DNA of 64,000 bases from positions 47,741 to 111,740 of the forward strand of contig JAGCCO010000017.1 of NCBI GenBank assembly GCA_017651645.1. The letters are read 5' to 3'. This DNA is from Bacteroidales bacterium (GTDB lineage Bacteria > Bacteroidota > Bacteroidia > Bacteroidales > F082). Under the pieces are notes generated by a model. That model did no database searches and had not been told where the DNA came from. It saw only the letters and a list, made by a program, of their open reading frames with translations. The translations under genes and the position numbers were made by a program. Position 1 is the first letter of the stretch; each line of letters begins with the position of its first letter. Of this stretch, positions 54,113 through 63,370 are shown piece after piece.

Positions 54113-54835
54113 ATGAAAGTCGAACTGTTTGTTCCCTGCGTCATCGACCAGTTTTTCCCTCAGGTCGCCATCGACACGTTTAAGGTGTTGAAGCGCGCTG
54201 ATGTGGATGTGGAGTATAATCCGGAACAAACTTGTTGCGGGAGATTTGCTTATCATGCTGGCTTTCTGGAAGATGCCAAGGATTTGGGCGACAAGTTCCT
54301 CAACGACTTTTCTTACGAAGGTCCGGTGGTGGCTCCCTCGGCCGCCTGTGTGCATTACATCAAGAAATACTATCCCGAGCTGTTTTTCAATACGGCCAAC
54401 CATTTGAATTTCAAGAAGATGGTGGCCAATGTCTACGAGTTGACCGATTTCCTGGTCAATAAGGTGAATTTCGTTGATTTCGGTGCGGAGTTCCCTCATA
54501 AAGTGACGTTTCATGACAGTTGCAGTGCCTTGAGAGGCTTGGGTTTGGGCAAGGAAGCCCGTCTCCTGCTCTCGAAAGTGAAAGGGCTGGAGCTGGTGGA
54601 GATGAAGCAGACTGACATGTGCTGTGGCGCCGACTTCTCGCTGCAAGCGGAACATGAGACACTGGCTATGGGAATGGCTTCACACAAGGTCAAGAATGCG
54701 ATGAACACCGGAGCCGAATACATCGTATCGACGGATATGACTTGCCTGATGCATCAAAAAGCTTATATCGAGAAGGCCGGACTACCCATCAAGGTGATAC
54801 ACATCGCGGAAGTGCTCGCTTCAGGTTGGATGTAA
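54113..54835 (+). CDS. LutA/LldE-type (Fe-S)-binding CCG-domain protein
   Basis: A 240-residue protein with two CCG (DUF3400-type) modules: the first has LFVPCVIDQFFPQ and NPEQTCCGRFAYHAG with Cys41/Cys42. The second has VTFHDSCSALRGLG and MCCGADFSLQAE with Cys170/Cys171. In LutABC this subunit takes part in L-lactate oxidation to pyruvate. LutB and LutC homologues are not adjacent here, so the partner is unclear. The frame is open to 54098, but the promoter supports 54113. Confidence 0.85.
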   Translation: MKVELFVPCVIDQFFPQVAIDTFKVLKRADVDVEYNPEQTCCGRFAYHAGFLEDAKDLGDKFLNDFSYEGPVVAPSAACVHYIKKYYPELFFNTANHLNFKKMVANVYELTDFLVNKVNFVDFGAEFPHKVTFHDSCSALRGLGLGKEARLLLSKVKGLELVEMKQTDMCCGADFSLQAEHETLAMGMASHKVKNAMNTGAEYIVSTDMTCLMHQKAYIEKAGLPIKVIHIAEVLASGWM

Positions 54836-54854
54836 TGTCAAATAAAAGTGAATC

Positions 54855-55415
54855 ATGGAGAAACCGTATTATATACACGAAAGTAGTTATGTCGATGACA
54901 ATGTGAGCATCGGCGCTGGCACGAAGATTTGGCATTTTTGCCACATCCAGTCGGGTGCCGTCATTGGCGAGCGTTGTTCTTTGGGTCAGAATGTGAATGT
55001 GGGAAACAACGTGAAGATAGGCAACGGAGTGCGGATTCAGAATAATGTTTCCATCTATGAAGGCGTTGAGATTGAGGACAATGTGTTTTGTGGACCGAGC
55101 TGTGTCTTCACCAATGTGACCACACCACGGTCGCATTTTCCTGTTCATGGTGTTTATGCCAAGACTAAGATATGCGAAGGCGCTTCTTTGGGTGCCAACT
55201 GCACGGTGGTCTGTGGACACACGGTGGGCAAGAGTGCCCTCATCGCTGCGGGTGCCGTTGTGACCAAGGACGTGAAGCCTTACGCTTTGATGGCAGGTGT
55301 TCCTGCCCGTCAAATCGGATGGGTGTGCGAATGCGGCAAACGCCTCGGTGCCATGCTGCAATGCAAATGCGGCAGGAAATATAAAGAAACAAACGGCCAA
55401 CTTCACCTACTCTAA
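54855..55415 (+). CDS. Left-handed beta-helix N-acetyltransferase (WbpD/WlbB-like)
   Basis: A 186-residue hexapeptide-repeat acyltransferase ([42 protein letters not shown]) resembling enzymes that acetylate the 3-amino group of UDP-GlcNAc3NA during O-antigen or capsule sugar synthesis. The C-terminus carries a small four-cysteine cluster ([19 protein letters not shown]), probably a zinc ribbon, known for this group. The next gene is the matching aminotransferase. The stop codon falls inside a heptad repeat. Confidence 0.88.
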   Translation: MEKPYYIHESSYVDDNVSIGAGTKIWHFCHIQSGAVIGERCSLGQNVNVGNNVKIGNGVRIQNNVSIYEGVEIEDNVFCGPSCVFTNVTTPRSHFPVHGVYAKTKICEGASLGANCTVVCGHTVGKSALIAAGAVVTKDVKPYALMAGVPARQIGWVCECGKRLGAMLQCKCGRKYKETNGQLHLL

Positions 55416-55441
55416 ACTCTCAACTCTCAACTCTAAACTAA
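55410..55441. repeat. Four heptad repeats CTCTMAA between the acetyltransferase and aminotransferase genes
   Basis: CTCTAAA, CTCTCAA, CTCTCAA, CTCTAAA, then CTAA. The first unit contains the stop codon of the upstream gene. The last 25 bases match 49071-49095 exactly. Confidence 0.85.
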
Positions 55442-55445
55442 GAAC

Positions 55446-56576
55446 ATGCAATTCAGAGACTTAAAAACCCAATATACCGTCCTAAAGGACGAAATGGACA
55501 AGGCCATTCTTGATGTGGTGGCTTCCTCGGCCTTTGTGATGGGGCCAAAGATCAAGGAGATGGAGACCGCTTTCGCCGAGTATGTCGGGGTGAAGCACTG
55601 TGTAGCTTGCAACAGCGGCACAGATGCGCTGCTTTTGGCGTTGAAAGTATGGGATGTGAAAGCCGGTGATGCCGTTTTTGTGCCTAGCTTCACTTTCTTC
55701 GCCTCTGCTGAAGTGATTGCTATGCAAGGCGCCACTCCCGTCTTTGTTGACGTTGACAAGGACACTTTCAATATGGATGTCGTTGACCTTGAGCGGAAGA
55801 TTGAACAGACCTTGAAGGCTGGCCAACTCACGCCTCGTGTGGTCATTGCGGTCGATTTGTTCGGTCTGCCTGCAGATTTCAAGGCGATCCGCAAAGTGGC
55901 TGAAACACACAAACTTTATGTCCTTGAGGACGGTGCGCAAGGCTTTGGCGGGCGCATCGGCAACCAAAAAGCCTGTACCTTTGGCGACATCTCCACTACC
56001 TCATTCTTCCCTGCCAAGCCGGTAGGCTGTTATGGTGACGGTGGTGCGGTGTTCACCGACAATGATGAGTGGGCAGCCTTGCTCGAATCGTACCATATCC
56101 ACGGCAAGGGCAGCGACCGATACGACAATGTGCGCATTGGCATGAATTCGCGTATGGACAGCATCCAAGCGGCGGTGTTGCTTGTCAAGTTGAAAGCTTT
56201 TGCCGATTATGAGCTTGTGGATGTCAATAAAGTGGCTGCTCGTTACACGGAAAAGCTGAAAGGTGTGGTTAAGACCCCGGTGGTTCCTGAAGGCTATTAC
56301 TCCAGCTGGGCGCAATATACCCTGCAAGTGGAGAACAAGGAAGTCAGGACGGGTTTGCAGAATGCCTTGAAGGCTTTGGATATTCCTACGGCCATCTATT
56401 ATCCTATCCCAATGCACAAGCAGACTGCGTTCAATTATCTGAATCCTTCGGATAACCGTTGTCCTGTTTCTGAAGCCTTGGCTGACACGGTGATTTCTCT
56501 GCCTATCCATCCCTATCTCTCTGAGGCTGATCAGGATATGATTTGTAAAGCGGTTCGTGAGTTCTTGAACAAATAA
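55446..56576 (+). CDS. DegT/DnrJ aminotransferase (WbpE-like)
   Basis: A 376-residue PLP enzyme. CVACNSGTDALLLAL binds the phosphate, EDGAQGFGGR includes the ring-stacking region, and the PLP lysine is probably Lys191 in FFPAKPVGCYGDGGA. Relatives convert UDP-3-keto-GlcNAcA to the 3-amino sugar; the acetyltransferase 30 bases upstream would then acetylate it. The dehydrogenase and oxidase of that pathway (WbpA/WbpB types) are not in the window. Assignment to this sugar is by homology and context. Confidence 0.9.
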   Translation: MQFRDLKTQYTVLKDEMDKAILDVVASSAFVMGPKIKEMETAFAEYVGVKHCVACNSGTDALLLALKVWDVKAGDAVFVPSFTFFASAEVIAMQGATPVFVDVDKDTFNMDVVDLERKIEQTLKAGQLTPRVVIAVDLFGLPADFKAIRKVAETHKLYVLEDGAQGFGGRIGNQKACTFGDISTTSFFPAKPVGCYGDGGAVFTDNDEWAALLESYHIHGKGSDRYDNVRIGMNSRMDSIQAAVLLVKLKAFADYELVDVNKVAARYTEKLKGVVKTPVVPEGYYSSWAQYTLQVENKEVRTGLQNALKALDIPTAIYYPIPMHKQTAFNYLNPSDNRCPVSEALADTVISLPIHPYLSEADQDMICKAVREFLNK

Positions 56577-56589
56577 TGCTTTTTTGATC

Positions 56590-57711
56590 ATGAGTAGGAA
56601 GTCGCTTTTCGGTTCATTAGCGAGTCGTGACAATTACGACGAGGTCATTCAATACCTCGCCGTGACTGAGACCCAGCATGCCCCGAGGTTCGACTTCGAC
56701 AATGCTCCTGCCGAGCTTAAGGACTTGATGGAGGTGGCTGAAACGCCAAGAGGTCCCGAACGTTCGCAGTGGCTGAACGATTATGCCGAAAAGACTTGGG
56801 CCGTCCCTGACGGCGAGGCAACGGTGCTGCTTGCAAAAGATCATTTGAACGCGGTCAGATACTTGAATCAGTACCTGCGGAGCGCCAATGCCAAGCTGAA
56901 GCAAGACGGCTATTTCGTGTGTGCTTTCGACACTTCACAGAAACGCAGGGCGCAGATATTCAGCAAGCATACCCGAATTGTTGCCTATATCCTTTATTTC
57001 TTTGACTTTCTGTGGCATAGGGTCTGCCCAAAACTCAGAATCACGAACAAGTTCTATTATTTCTGTACCAAGAAAGTGAGGAAGGTGTTCCCTCGTCCTG
57101 AGGTCTTAGGCCGTTTGTATTATTGTGGTTTTGATGTTGTCAGCGAGCAGTATATCCATGACCGGTATTGCGTGATTGCCCAAAAGAAGCGTGAGCCATA
57201 CGACCAGCCGCATACCAGGGGCTTGTTTGTCAAATTGCGCAGGGTAGGCAAGGACGGAAAACTGTTCAATGTGTATAAGCTCCGTACCATGTATGCCTAT
57301 TCCGAGTTTTTGCAGACCTATATTTACGAGAACAATGATTTAGATGTGGGTGGTAAATTCGCCGACGACTACCGCGTCACGGAATGGGGCCGCGTGCTTC
57401 GCAAGTTGTGGCTTGACGAGCTGCCGATGTTCTTAAATCTGATTAAAGGTCAGATGAAGCTGGTGGGCGTGCGTCCCCTCAGTCAGCAGTATTTCAGTCT
57501 GTATGACGAAGACTTGCAGCAACTTAGGACTAAAGTCAAGCCTGGCCTTCTGCCTCCGTTCTATTTGGATATGCCTGAAACCTTGGATGAGATCCAAGAC
57601 AGCGAGAGACGGTATTTGGAGGATTATTTGGAGCATCCCTTCCGTACCGATTGGAAGTACTTTTGGGGCATTATAGGCAACATCCTGTTGAGAGGCAAGA
57701 GGTCGCATTGA
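56590..57711 (+). CDS. Initiating sugar transferase (undecaprenyl-phosphate glycosyl-1-phosphate transferase type)
   Basis: A 373-residue protein counted from the ATG at 56590; an in-frame ATG two codons earlier, at 56584, is equally possible. The C-terminal ~150 residues carry the bacterial sugar transferase core: LRRVGKDGKLFNVYKLRTM, the RVTEWGRVLRKLWLDELPMFLNLIKGQMKLVGVRP block and KPGLLPPF. The N-terminal 170 residues lack the usual KRxxD membrane hairpin start and instead look like a degenerate methyltransferase-like region plus one hydrophobic stretch (RIVAYILYFFDFLWHRV). This arrangement is seen in other Bacteroidales. It should load the first sugar-phosphate on the lipid carrier. Confidence 0.8.
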   Translation: MSRKSLFGSLASRDNYDEVIQYLAVTETQHAPRFDFDNAPAELKDLMEVAETPRGPERSQWLNDYAEKTWAVPDGEATVLLAKDHLNAVRYLNQYLRSANAKLKQDGYFVCAFDTSQKRRAQIFSKHTRIVAYILYFFDFLWHRVCPKLRITNKFYYFCTKKVRKVFPRPEVLGRLYYCGFDVVSEQYIHDRYCVIAQKKREPYDQPHTRGLFVKLRRVGKDGKLFNVYKLRTMYAYSEFLQTYIYENNDLDVGGKFADDYRVTEWGRVLRKLWLDELPMFLNLIKGQMKLVGVRPLSQQYFSLYDEDLQQLRTKVKPGLLPPFYLDMPETLDEIQDSERRYLEDYLEHPFRTDWKYFWGIIGNILLRGKRSH

Positions 57712-57761
57712 TTTATTGTAATTTCTTGCTTTTTTCTTGCTTTATTTATTAAAAAAATCCT

Positions 57762-57950
57762 TATTTTTGCATCGCGTATACTTTGCTGAAATCCGTCAGG
57801 AAATATGCGTGAATGGTAGTCTTTAATGACTATGGTAAATAGTTGTAAGAGTGATATTTACGGCCTGTTAGTGTGGGTCAGAATGCGAAGCTATACTCTT
57901 TTTTGAATCATTTTTTATCAAGTAATTGAGCCTGAAGACGGAAGGTTGGA
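57762..57950 (+). promoter_or_regulatory. Promoter and long leader of the ABC-exporter part of the polysaccharide locus
   Basis: TATTTTTG at 57762-57769 (TTG at 57737) is followed by CATCGCG and an untranslated leader of about 180 bases. It has only a small hairpin (TAGTC/GACTA at 57817-57832). No ops/JUMPstart sequence was found. A leader of this length could be a target of an UpxY/NusG-like antiterminator, which is inference. Confidence 0.5.
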
Positions 57951-58853
57951 ATGGCTTATAAACTGCAAATTGTTCATATGGCACAGACAAAAGACGAAAA
58001 CTGGAGCATTATTATCAAGCCTCGTAACAAACTTTTCGAGGTGAATTTGAGAGAGATTTGGGAATATCGTGATCTGTTGACCTTGTTTGTCAAGCGTACC
58101 ATCACGGTAGCCTACAAGCAAACCATTTTGGGACCACTTTGGTGGATCATCCAGCCAAGTATTACTGTGATTATGTACATGGTGGTGTTTGGTGGCATCG
58201 CGGGTATTCCGACCGACGGTATCCCTCAACCTTTATTCTATTTGGGTGGTGTCTGTATGTGGCAGTATTTCTCTTCGTGCCTCAGCTCTACGGCCAATAC
58301 TTTTGTGTCCCATTCGGGTATTTTCAGCAAGGTGTATTTTCCCCGTCTGATTATGCCTTTGGCTACAGTCATTAGCAATCTGGTCCGTTTTGGAATTCAA
58401 CTTGGGTTGTTCATTGTCGTCTACATTTATTTTGCTTTCAAGGGAATGGCTCCTTCCCCCAATTGGTACCTCTTGCTCTTCCCCCTCTTGGTGGTGATGC
58501 TGGCAGGGTTGGCCTTGGGCTTTGGTATCATCATCTCTTCCATGACGACAAAGTACCGTGATTTGCAGATCCTGTTTTCCTTTGTGGTTTCGTTATGGAT
58601 GTATGCCACGCCTATCGTATATCCCTTGAGCCGTGTCGCAGGAAAGCAGAGATGGGGCTATAATGTGACTGACATCATGTGCCTGAACCCGGTGACGCCG
58701 GTCATCGAGACCTTCAAGCATGGTGCCCTGGGTGCAGGCCAGTTTGTGGGCTGGGGGTGGTTGGCTTATAGCTTCGCTGTCATGGTAGTGATCCTGGCAA
58801 TAGGTATCCTGGTGTTTAACAGGGTACAGAAGAGCTTCTTGGATACGGTGTAA
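57951..58853 (+). CDS. wzm: O-antigen/capsule ABC exporter permease (Wzm-like)
   Basis: A 300-residue membrane protein of the ABC-2 polysaccharide export family: the amphipathic FEVNLREIWEYRDLLTLFVKR start, RTITVAYKQTILGPLWWIIQP, about six helices, and the cytosolic MTTKYRDLQILFSF coupling segment. It should move a lipid-linked polysaccharide across the inner membrane. The ATPase partner (Wzt) is not adjacent. An ATG nine codons in (57978) is an alternative start. Confidence 0.9.
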   Translation: MAYKLQIVHMAQTKDENWSIIIKPRNKLFEVNLREIWEYRDLLTLFVKRTITVAYKQTILGPLWWIIQPSITVIMYMVVFGGIAGIPTDGIPQPLFYLGGVCMWQYFSSCLSSTANTFVSHSGIFSKVYFPRLIMPLATVISNLVRFGIQLGLFIVVYIYFAFKGMAPSPNWYLLLFPLLVVMLAGLALGFGIIISSMTTKYRDLQILFSFVVSLWMYATPIVYPLSRVAGKQRWGYNVTDIMCLNPVTPVIETFKHGALGAGQFVGWGWLAYSFAVMVVILAIGILVFNRVQKSFLDTV

Positions 58854-58901
58854 CGAGTGAATTGGCTTGGATGGCTGTTTTTATAGAACTATTAAAGTGC
58901 A

Positions 58902-59873
58902 ATGCCCGAGATGAAAGTCTCCATTATTGTTCCCATTTATAATGTTGCTGAATTTCTGAAACGTGGTTTGAATAGCGTTTTGTCCCAATCGTTTCAGGAT
59001 TTTGAGTTGATATTGGTGGATGACGGAAGCACGGATGCCTCGGGTGAGATTTGTGATGAGTACGTTGCTTTAGACAGCCGGATACAGGTGATTCACAAGG
59101 AGAACGGAGGCGTGTCTTCCGCACGTAATGCCGGATTGGATGTCGCAACAGGCGAATGGGTCTATTGTATGGACCCCGATGATGAGCTTCTGCCCGACGG
59201 TCTTATGACTTTGGTGAGCGGAATAAGTGAGGAAGTGGATGTCGTCATGGGAGGGTATGAGGAAATACGCGTGGATGGTACGCTCTTGCGTTCTTCAAAT
59301 GTATCTTCTGAACATGTGATTCTTGATAAATCGAAAAGCTTACGACCTCTTTTTGCTCCCTATTCCGATGATTCCGGTTATGTTGGACATGTCTGGCTGC
59401 GCCTCTTTCGGATGGAGGTGATTAGAAAAAACCATATCCGTTTTGATTCGACAATCACCATCCGTGAGGGTACGCTTTTTGTCGCGACTTTTTTGTGTCT
59501 CTCTCGTGGGACCACCTGCTATATCTCGAAACCTATTTATCGATACTATCATCGAAAGTCGAGTGCGGTATGGTCGTTGATGAAGAGCTTTAATAAAAAA
59601 TACTTGTCCAGCTTTGATGCAAATGTAAAGATAGTGCGTATGATCAATGATACAGCTTCTATTGATTCAGAGGTTGTGAGATGCGCCAAGGAAGAGGTGA
59701 TGGATAGGTATCGTAGGACAAAGAGGATGATGCTTAAGTTTGGCGTGAAGGATGAGGGTGTTTTGAGGGATCAAAGAAGGAGATGCATTAAGGAATTGGG
59801 GATGCCTTTTGTGGCTGGCTATCTTTTTAAGTGGTCATACAAGAAAACAGCAAAGAAATTTCGGAAAAGATAG
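58902..59873 (+). CDS. Family 2 glycosyltransferase
   Basis: A 323-residue GT-A glycosyltransferase: VSIIVPIYNVAEFLKRGLNSVLSQ, LILVDDGSTDASG (DDGS), and the metal-binding CMDPDDEL around residue 88-93. A C-terminal basic/hydrophobic end (FVAGYLFKWSYKKTAKKFRKR) suggests membrane association. Sugar specificity is unknown. The gene is visibly more AT-rich than its neighbours, typical of polysaccharide loci. Confidence 0.92.
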   Translation: MPEMKVSIIVPIYNVAEFLKRGLNSVLSQSFQDFELILVDDGSTDASGEICDEYVALDSRIQVIHKENGGVSSARNAGLDVATGEWVYCMDPDDELLPDGLMTLVSGISEEVDVVMGGYEEIRVDGTLLRSSNVSSEHVILDKSKSLRPLFAPYSDDSGYVGHVWLRLFRMEVIRKNHIRFDSTITIREGTLFVATFLCLSRGTTCYISKPIYRYYHRKSSAVWSLMKSFNKKYLSSFDANVKIVRMINDTASIDSEVVRCAKEEVMDRYRRTKRMMLKFGVKDEGVLRDQRRRCIKELGMPFVAGYLFKWSYKKTAKKFRKR

Positions 59874-59887
59874 AAAGGATATGATTG

Positions 59888-61003
59888 ATGGTCATAAAGA
59901 AAGACACCATTACCGTTACCTCACCCTTGCTGCCTGATCTGGATGCGTTTCACGCGTTATTGAAGGAAGTTTGGGATAGCAAATGGATTACCAACAACGG
60001 TAGCTTCCACAAGCGTTTGGAAGAAGCCCTGTGTGCGTATCTGAGGGTGCCCTATATCAGTCTTTTTACCAACGGCACCTTGCCGTTGCTCACCGCATTG
60101 CAGGCATTGCGCATCACGGGAGAGGTCATCACTACCCCATATAGCTTTGTCGCTACCACCCATGCCATCTGGTGGAATGGCTGCAAGCCGGTGTTTGTGG
60201 ATATCGATCCTGCCAATTGCGGGATGGATCCTGATAAGATTGAGGCTGCCATTACGCCACGCACCACGGCTATCATGCCGGTGCATTGCTATGGAAAGCC
60301 TTGTGACATAGAACGTATCCAGGCGATAGCAGAACGTTATGGCTTGAAAGTCATCTATGATGCCGCCCATGCCTTCGGTGTGGAAGTAAACGGTAAAAGC
60401 ATTCTTGAGGCCGGGGATTTGTCCACCTTGAGTTTTCATGCCACCAAGGTGTACAACACGGTTGAAGGCGGTGCCATGGTGATGCATGATGCCGAGACCA
60501 AGAAGCGAATCGATTATTTGAAAAACTTTGGTTTTGCAGGCGAAACTACAGTGATAGGGCCTGGCATTAATTCCAAGATGGACGAGGTGCGTGCTGCCTA
60601 CGGCTTGTTGAACCTTAAGCAGGTGGACGCGGCCATTGAGAAACGGCATCAGGTGGCCATCCGCTACCGTGAGGCCTTACGAGACGTTAAAGGCATCCGC
60701 TTCTTCGATGACATGCCCGGTGTGCGACACAACTACAGTTATTTCCCCGTCTTTGTGGATGCAGAGGAATACGGTATGACGCGTGATGAGCTGTATTTCA
60801 AGATGAAAGAACAAGGTGTATTTGGCCGTAGGTATTTTTACCCTTTGATCAGTACATTCAGCACCTATAGAGGCTTGCCTTCGGCGACTGCCGATAATCT
60901 GCCGGTGGCGACACGTATTGCCAACGAGGTGATTTGCTTGCCGATGCACCATGGATTGAGTGGGGAAGACCTGGATAGGATTCTCGAGTTAATTGTGAGG
61001 TAG
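59888..61003 (+). CDS. DegT/DnrJ/EryC1 sugar aminotransferase
   Basis: A 371-residue PLP enzyme with SLFTNGTLPLLTAL, VIYDAAHAFGVEV and the PLP lysine Lys187 in FHATKVYNTVEGG. The group includes 4-amino sugar transaminases (VioA/WecE-like); the precise sugar cannot be named. The frame can start at a TTG one codon upstream. One base separates it from the ATP-grasp gene, indicating translational coupling. Confidence 0.9.
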   Translation: MVIKKDTITVTSPLLPDLDAFHALLKEVWDSKWITNNGSFHKRLEEALCAYLRVPYISLFTNGTLPLLTALQALRITGEVITTPYSFVATTHAIWWNGCKPVFVDIDPANCGMDPDKIEAAITPRTTAIMPVHCYGKPCDIERIQAIAERYGLKVIYDAAHAFGVEVNGKSILEAGDLSTLSFHATKVYNTVEGGAMVMHDAETKKRIDYLKNFGFAGETTVIGPGINSKMDEVRAAYGLLNLKQVDAAIEKRHQVAIRYREALRDVKGIRFFDDMPGVRHNYSYFPVFVDAEEYGMTRDELYFKMKEQGVFGRRYFYPLISTFSTYRGLPSATADNLPVATRIANEVICLPMHHGLSGEDLDRILELIVR

Positions 61004-61004
61004 C

Positions 61005-62210
61005 ATGCAAAAGAAGTTGATGCTTCTCGGCGGTATCCGTTATCTGTTGCCGGTTATTGGAACGGCGCATGAAATGGGCTATTATGTCATCACCGCTGAC
61101 TATTTGCCGGATAATATTGCCCACAAATACAGCGACGCGTATGTCAATGTGAGCATTATCGACAAAGAGGCGGTGCTGAAAGCGGCGCAGGAGAAGCAGA
61201 TCGACGGCATCATGTCGTTTGGGGTGGACCCGGGCGTGGTGAGTGCGGCTTATGTGGCGGAGCAGATGGGGCTGCCGTTTCAGTGTTCCTACGAGGCCGC
61301 TTGCATTCTTCAGGACAAGTCGCGGTTTCGCCAGTTTCTTGCTGAGCACGGTTTTAACTGCCCTAAGGCGAAAGGCTATGATGATGTTGAAGATGCGCTT
61401 AAAGATATAGATTGTTTTACTTGGCCGGTCATCGTGAAACCTGTGGATTCGGCAGGAAGTAAAGGGGTGACCAAGGTGTTTCGGAAGGAAGACTTGAAAC
61501 AGGCTTGTGAATGGGCTTTAAAGTCGTCCATCAACAAGCATGTCATCATAGAGGATTTCTTGGTTGCCGAGGGGAGACCTTCGGGAAGTGAGAGCTTCTT
61601 CGTGGATGGTGTATTAAAATACAATGCCTTCTACGACCAGCTGTTTGAGCTGAACTCATCCAATCCTTTTGTTCCGATGGTGGAACAATGGCCGTCCGCC
61701 AAAGATGAATCCATCTTGGATGATGTGAGGCTGCAGCTTCAAAGCTTGGGTACATTATTGGGGTTCGGGACAGGCATTTTCAATGTGGAATGGAGGATAT
61801 CGGACGGAAAAGTGTATCTGATGGAAGTGTCGCCTCGTGCAGGAGGAAACCGTTTGGCCGAAATCCTCAATTACGCGACGGATGTTGATATCATCAAGGC
61901 AGAAACCCTAAAATCAGTTGGCATGGGTTGCGGTGATGTGCATGAGCCCAACTACAACGGCCATTATGCTATCTATAATCTTCACTCCAACAGACACGGA
62001 CGTTTTGAGAAGCTCGTCATCGAACCGGATTTTGAGAATAAATATGTTTTTGAGAAAGAAGTGAGAGTTGAAAAAGGTGATGGAGTTGAACCCTTTGCCG
62101 GTGCCAACACCTCGCTGGGGACGCTCTTTCTCAGAACGGATTGCCGTGAGGAGATGGACGAGATACTGCGTCGTATGGATGAGCAGGTTTCGGTCGTTTT
62201 GGAATCCTAA
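61005..62210 (+). CDS. ATP-grasp carboxylate-amine ligase-like protein
   Basis: A 401-residue ATP-grasp protein: preATP-grasp domain (KLMLLGGIRYLLPVIGTAHEMGYYVITADY), ATP-binding PVIVKPVDSAGSKGV, and metal-binding VYLMEVSPRAGGNRLAE. Such enzymes join a carboxyl group to an amine. Directly behind an aminotransferase gene it could acylate an amino sugar with an amino acid or make a precursor; this is inference. Confidence 0.85.
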   Translation: MQKKLMLLGGIRYLLPVIGTAHEMGYYVITADYLPDNIAHKYSDAYVNVSIIDKEAVLKAAQEKQIDGIMSFGVDPGVVSAAYVAEQMGLPFQCSYEAACILQDKSRFRQFLAEHGFNCPKAKGYDDVEDALKDIDCFTWPVIVKPVDSAGSKGVTKVFRKEDLKQACEWALKSSINKHVIIEDFLVAEGRPSGSESFFVDGVLKYNAFYDQLFELNSSNPFVPMVEQWPSAKDESILDDVRLQLQSLGTLLGFGTGIFNVEWRISDGKVYLMEVSPRAGGNRLAEILNYATDVDIIKAETLKSVGMGCGDVHEPNYNGHYAIYNLHSNRHGRFEKLVIEPDFENKYVFEKEVRVEKGDGVEPFAGANTSLGTLFLRTDCREEMDEILRRMDEQVSVVLES

Positions 62211-62253
62211 TGGATGCTATAGTTAAACTGGTGCTACGTGAAAAAATTCGTCC

Positions 62254-62297
62254 TTCTCTCGTCTTTCTCTCGTCTTTTCTTCGCTCTTCTCTCGCTG
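62254..62297. repeat. 11-bp tandem repeat, four units, pyrimidine-rich
   Basis: TTCTCTCGTCT, TTCTCTCGTCT, TTTCTTCGCTC, TTCTCTCGCTG follow without gaps in the spacer after the ATP-grasp gene. Confidence 0.85.
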
Positions 62298-62326
62298 TTC
62301 GCATGCTAAAATAGTATGGTTGAGTA

Positions 62327-62370
62327 TGCCTACACCTTGCCTACACCTTGCCTACACCTTGCCTACACTA
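62327..62370. repeat. 11-bp tandem repeat, four units (TGCCTACACCT)
   Basis: Three identical units TGCCTACACCT and a fourth ending in TA. It has the same unit length and copy number as the block 30 bases upstream but a different sequence. Confidence 0.95.
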
Positions 62371-62404
62371 TGAGAAGGGTAGGTTTTCTTAAAAATAAAA
62401 GCTT

Positions 62405-63370
62405 GTGAATGCAATAGGTGGATATTTTGAGTTGGAATTACCTGAACATGGCAGGTTCCCGCACGAAGATGGTGTATTGCTCAACTCTGGTAGGAATGCA
62501 TTAGAATATGTGCTTCAGGCCTTGGGTGATGTCAACCATGTTTTTGTGCCGTATTATACCTGTGATGTGGTTTTGGAACCTTTGGTCAAACTCGGTATTC
62601 CTTACACTTTCTATTCGATCAACCAAAACCTTGAATTGAAAGAATGGCCCACCCTGCAAAGTGGTGAGTATCTGATATTCAACAACTATTTTGGAATCAA
62701 AGACGAGTATGTCGTCAAATTAGCCAAGCGTTATGGCTCGCAACTGATTGTGGATAATGCTCAGGCATGGTTTACGGATCCGATAGGTGGAGTTAGCGCC
62801 ATATATAGTCCAAGAAAATATGTGGGCCTCCCTGACGGTGGCGTGGCATATTGCCCGAGATCTGTTGATGAACAGGCTTTTGAGCAGGATTTGTCGTATG
62901 AGCGTTGTTCCCATTTGTTGAAACGTTTGGATTTGGGCCCTTCGGAGGGCTATGCCGACTTTAGGGCAAACAGCAAACAACTGGTCGGACAGCCTGTCAA
63001 ACGGATGTCGAAGCTAACCCAAAGGATGCTTTGCTCGGTGGATTTTGAAGCGATAAAGGACAAACGAAGAAAGAATTTTGGGTATTTGCATGAGCATTTG
63101 AAGGAAACTAATCTTTTTGACATGCCTTCCATGGACTCGTTTGCCTGCCCGATGGTTTATCCCTATTTGACGGATGACGCTTCGCTAAAGCAAAGACTGA
63201 TTGAAAACAAGGTTTTTGTGGCGACATACTGGCCAAATGTGTTGGATTGGTGTGACAGTGATGCTTTGGAGAATAGTTTGGCACGGAATATGGTATTCCT
63301 CCCCGTTGACCAACGCTATGGCATAGATGAAATGCAACGGATTATTGACTTGATAGGAAGCAGGCCATGA
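62405..63370 (+). CDS. DegT-like PLP-dependent enzyme of the polysaccharide locus
   Basis: A 321-residue protein with an apparent GTG start; no in-frame ATG precedes the first motif. The aminotransferase fold is recognisable: LLNSGRNALEYVLQAL, HVFVPYYTCDVVLEPL, LIVDNAQAWF and SPRKYVGLPDGG with the likely PLP lysine Lys138. It is shorter than usual DegT proteins (about 370) because the C-terminal domain is reduced. The substrate is unknown. AT-rich; overlaps the acetyltransferase gene by 4 bases. Confidence 0.75.
   Translation: MNAIGGYFELELPEHGRFPHEDGVLLNSGRNALEYVLQALGDVNHVFVPYYTCDVVLEPLVKLGIPYTFYSINQNLELKEWPTLQSGEYLIFNNYFGIKDEYVVKLAKRYGSQLIVDNAQAWFTDPIGGVSAIYSPRKYVGLPDGGVAYCPRSVDEQAFEQDLSYERCSHLLKRLDLGPSEGYADFRANSKQLVGQPVKRMSKLTQRMLCSVDFEAIKDKRRKNFGYLHEHLKETNLFDMPSMDSFACPMVYPYLTDDASLKQRLIENKVFVATYWPNVLDWCDSDALENSLARNMVFLPVDQRYGIDEMQRIIDLIGSRP

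Noticed and set aside
57770..57950. JUMPstart/ops element in the polysaccharide leader
   Set aside because: No GGCGGTAG-type sequence is present; only a long leader with a weak hairpin was seen.
62327..62370. CRISPR or integron-type repeat
   Set aside because: Contiguous 11-bp units without spacers and no integrase or cas genes.
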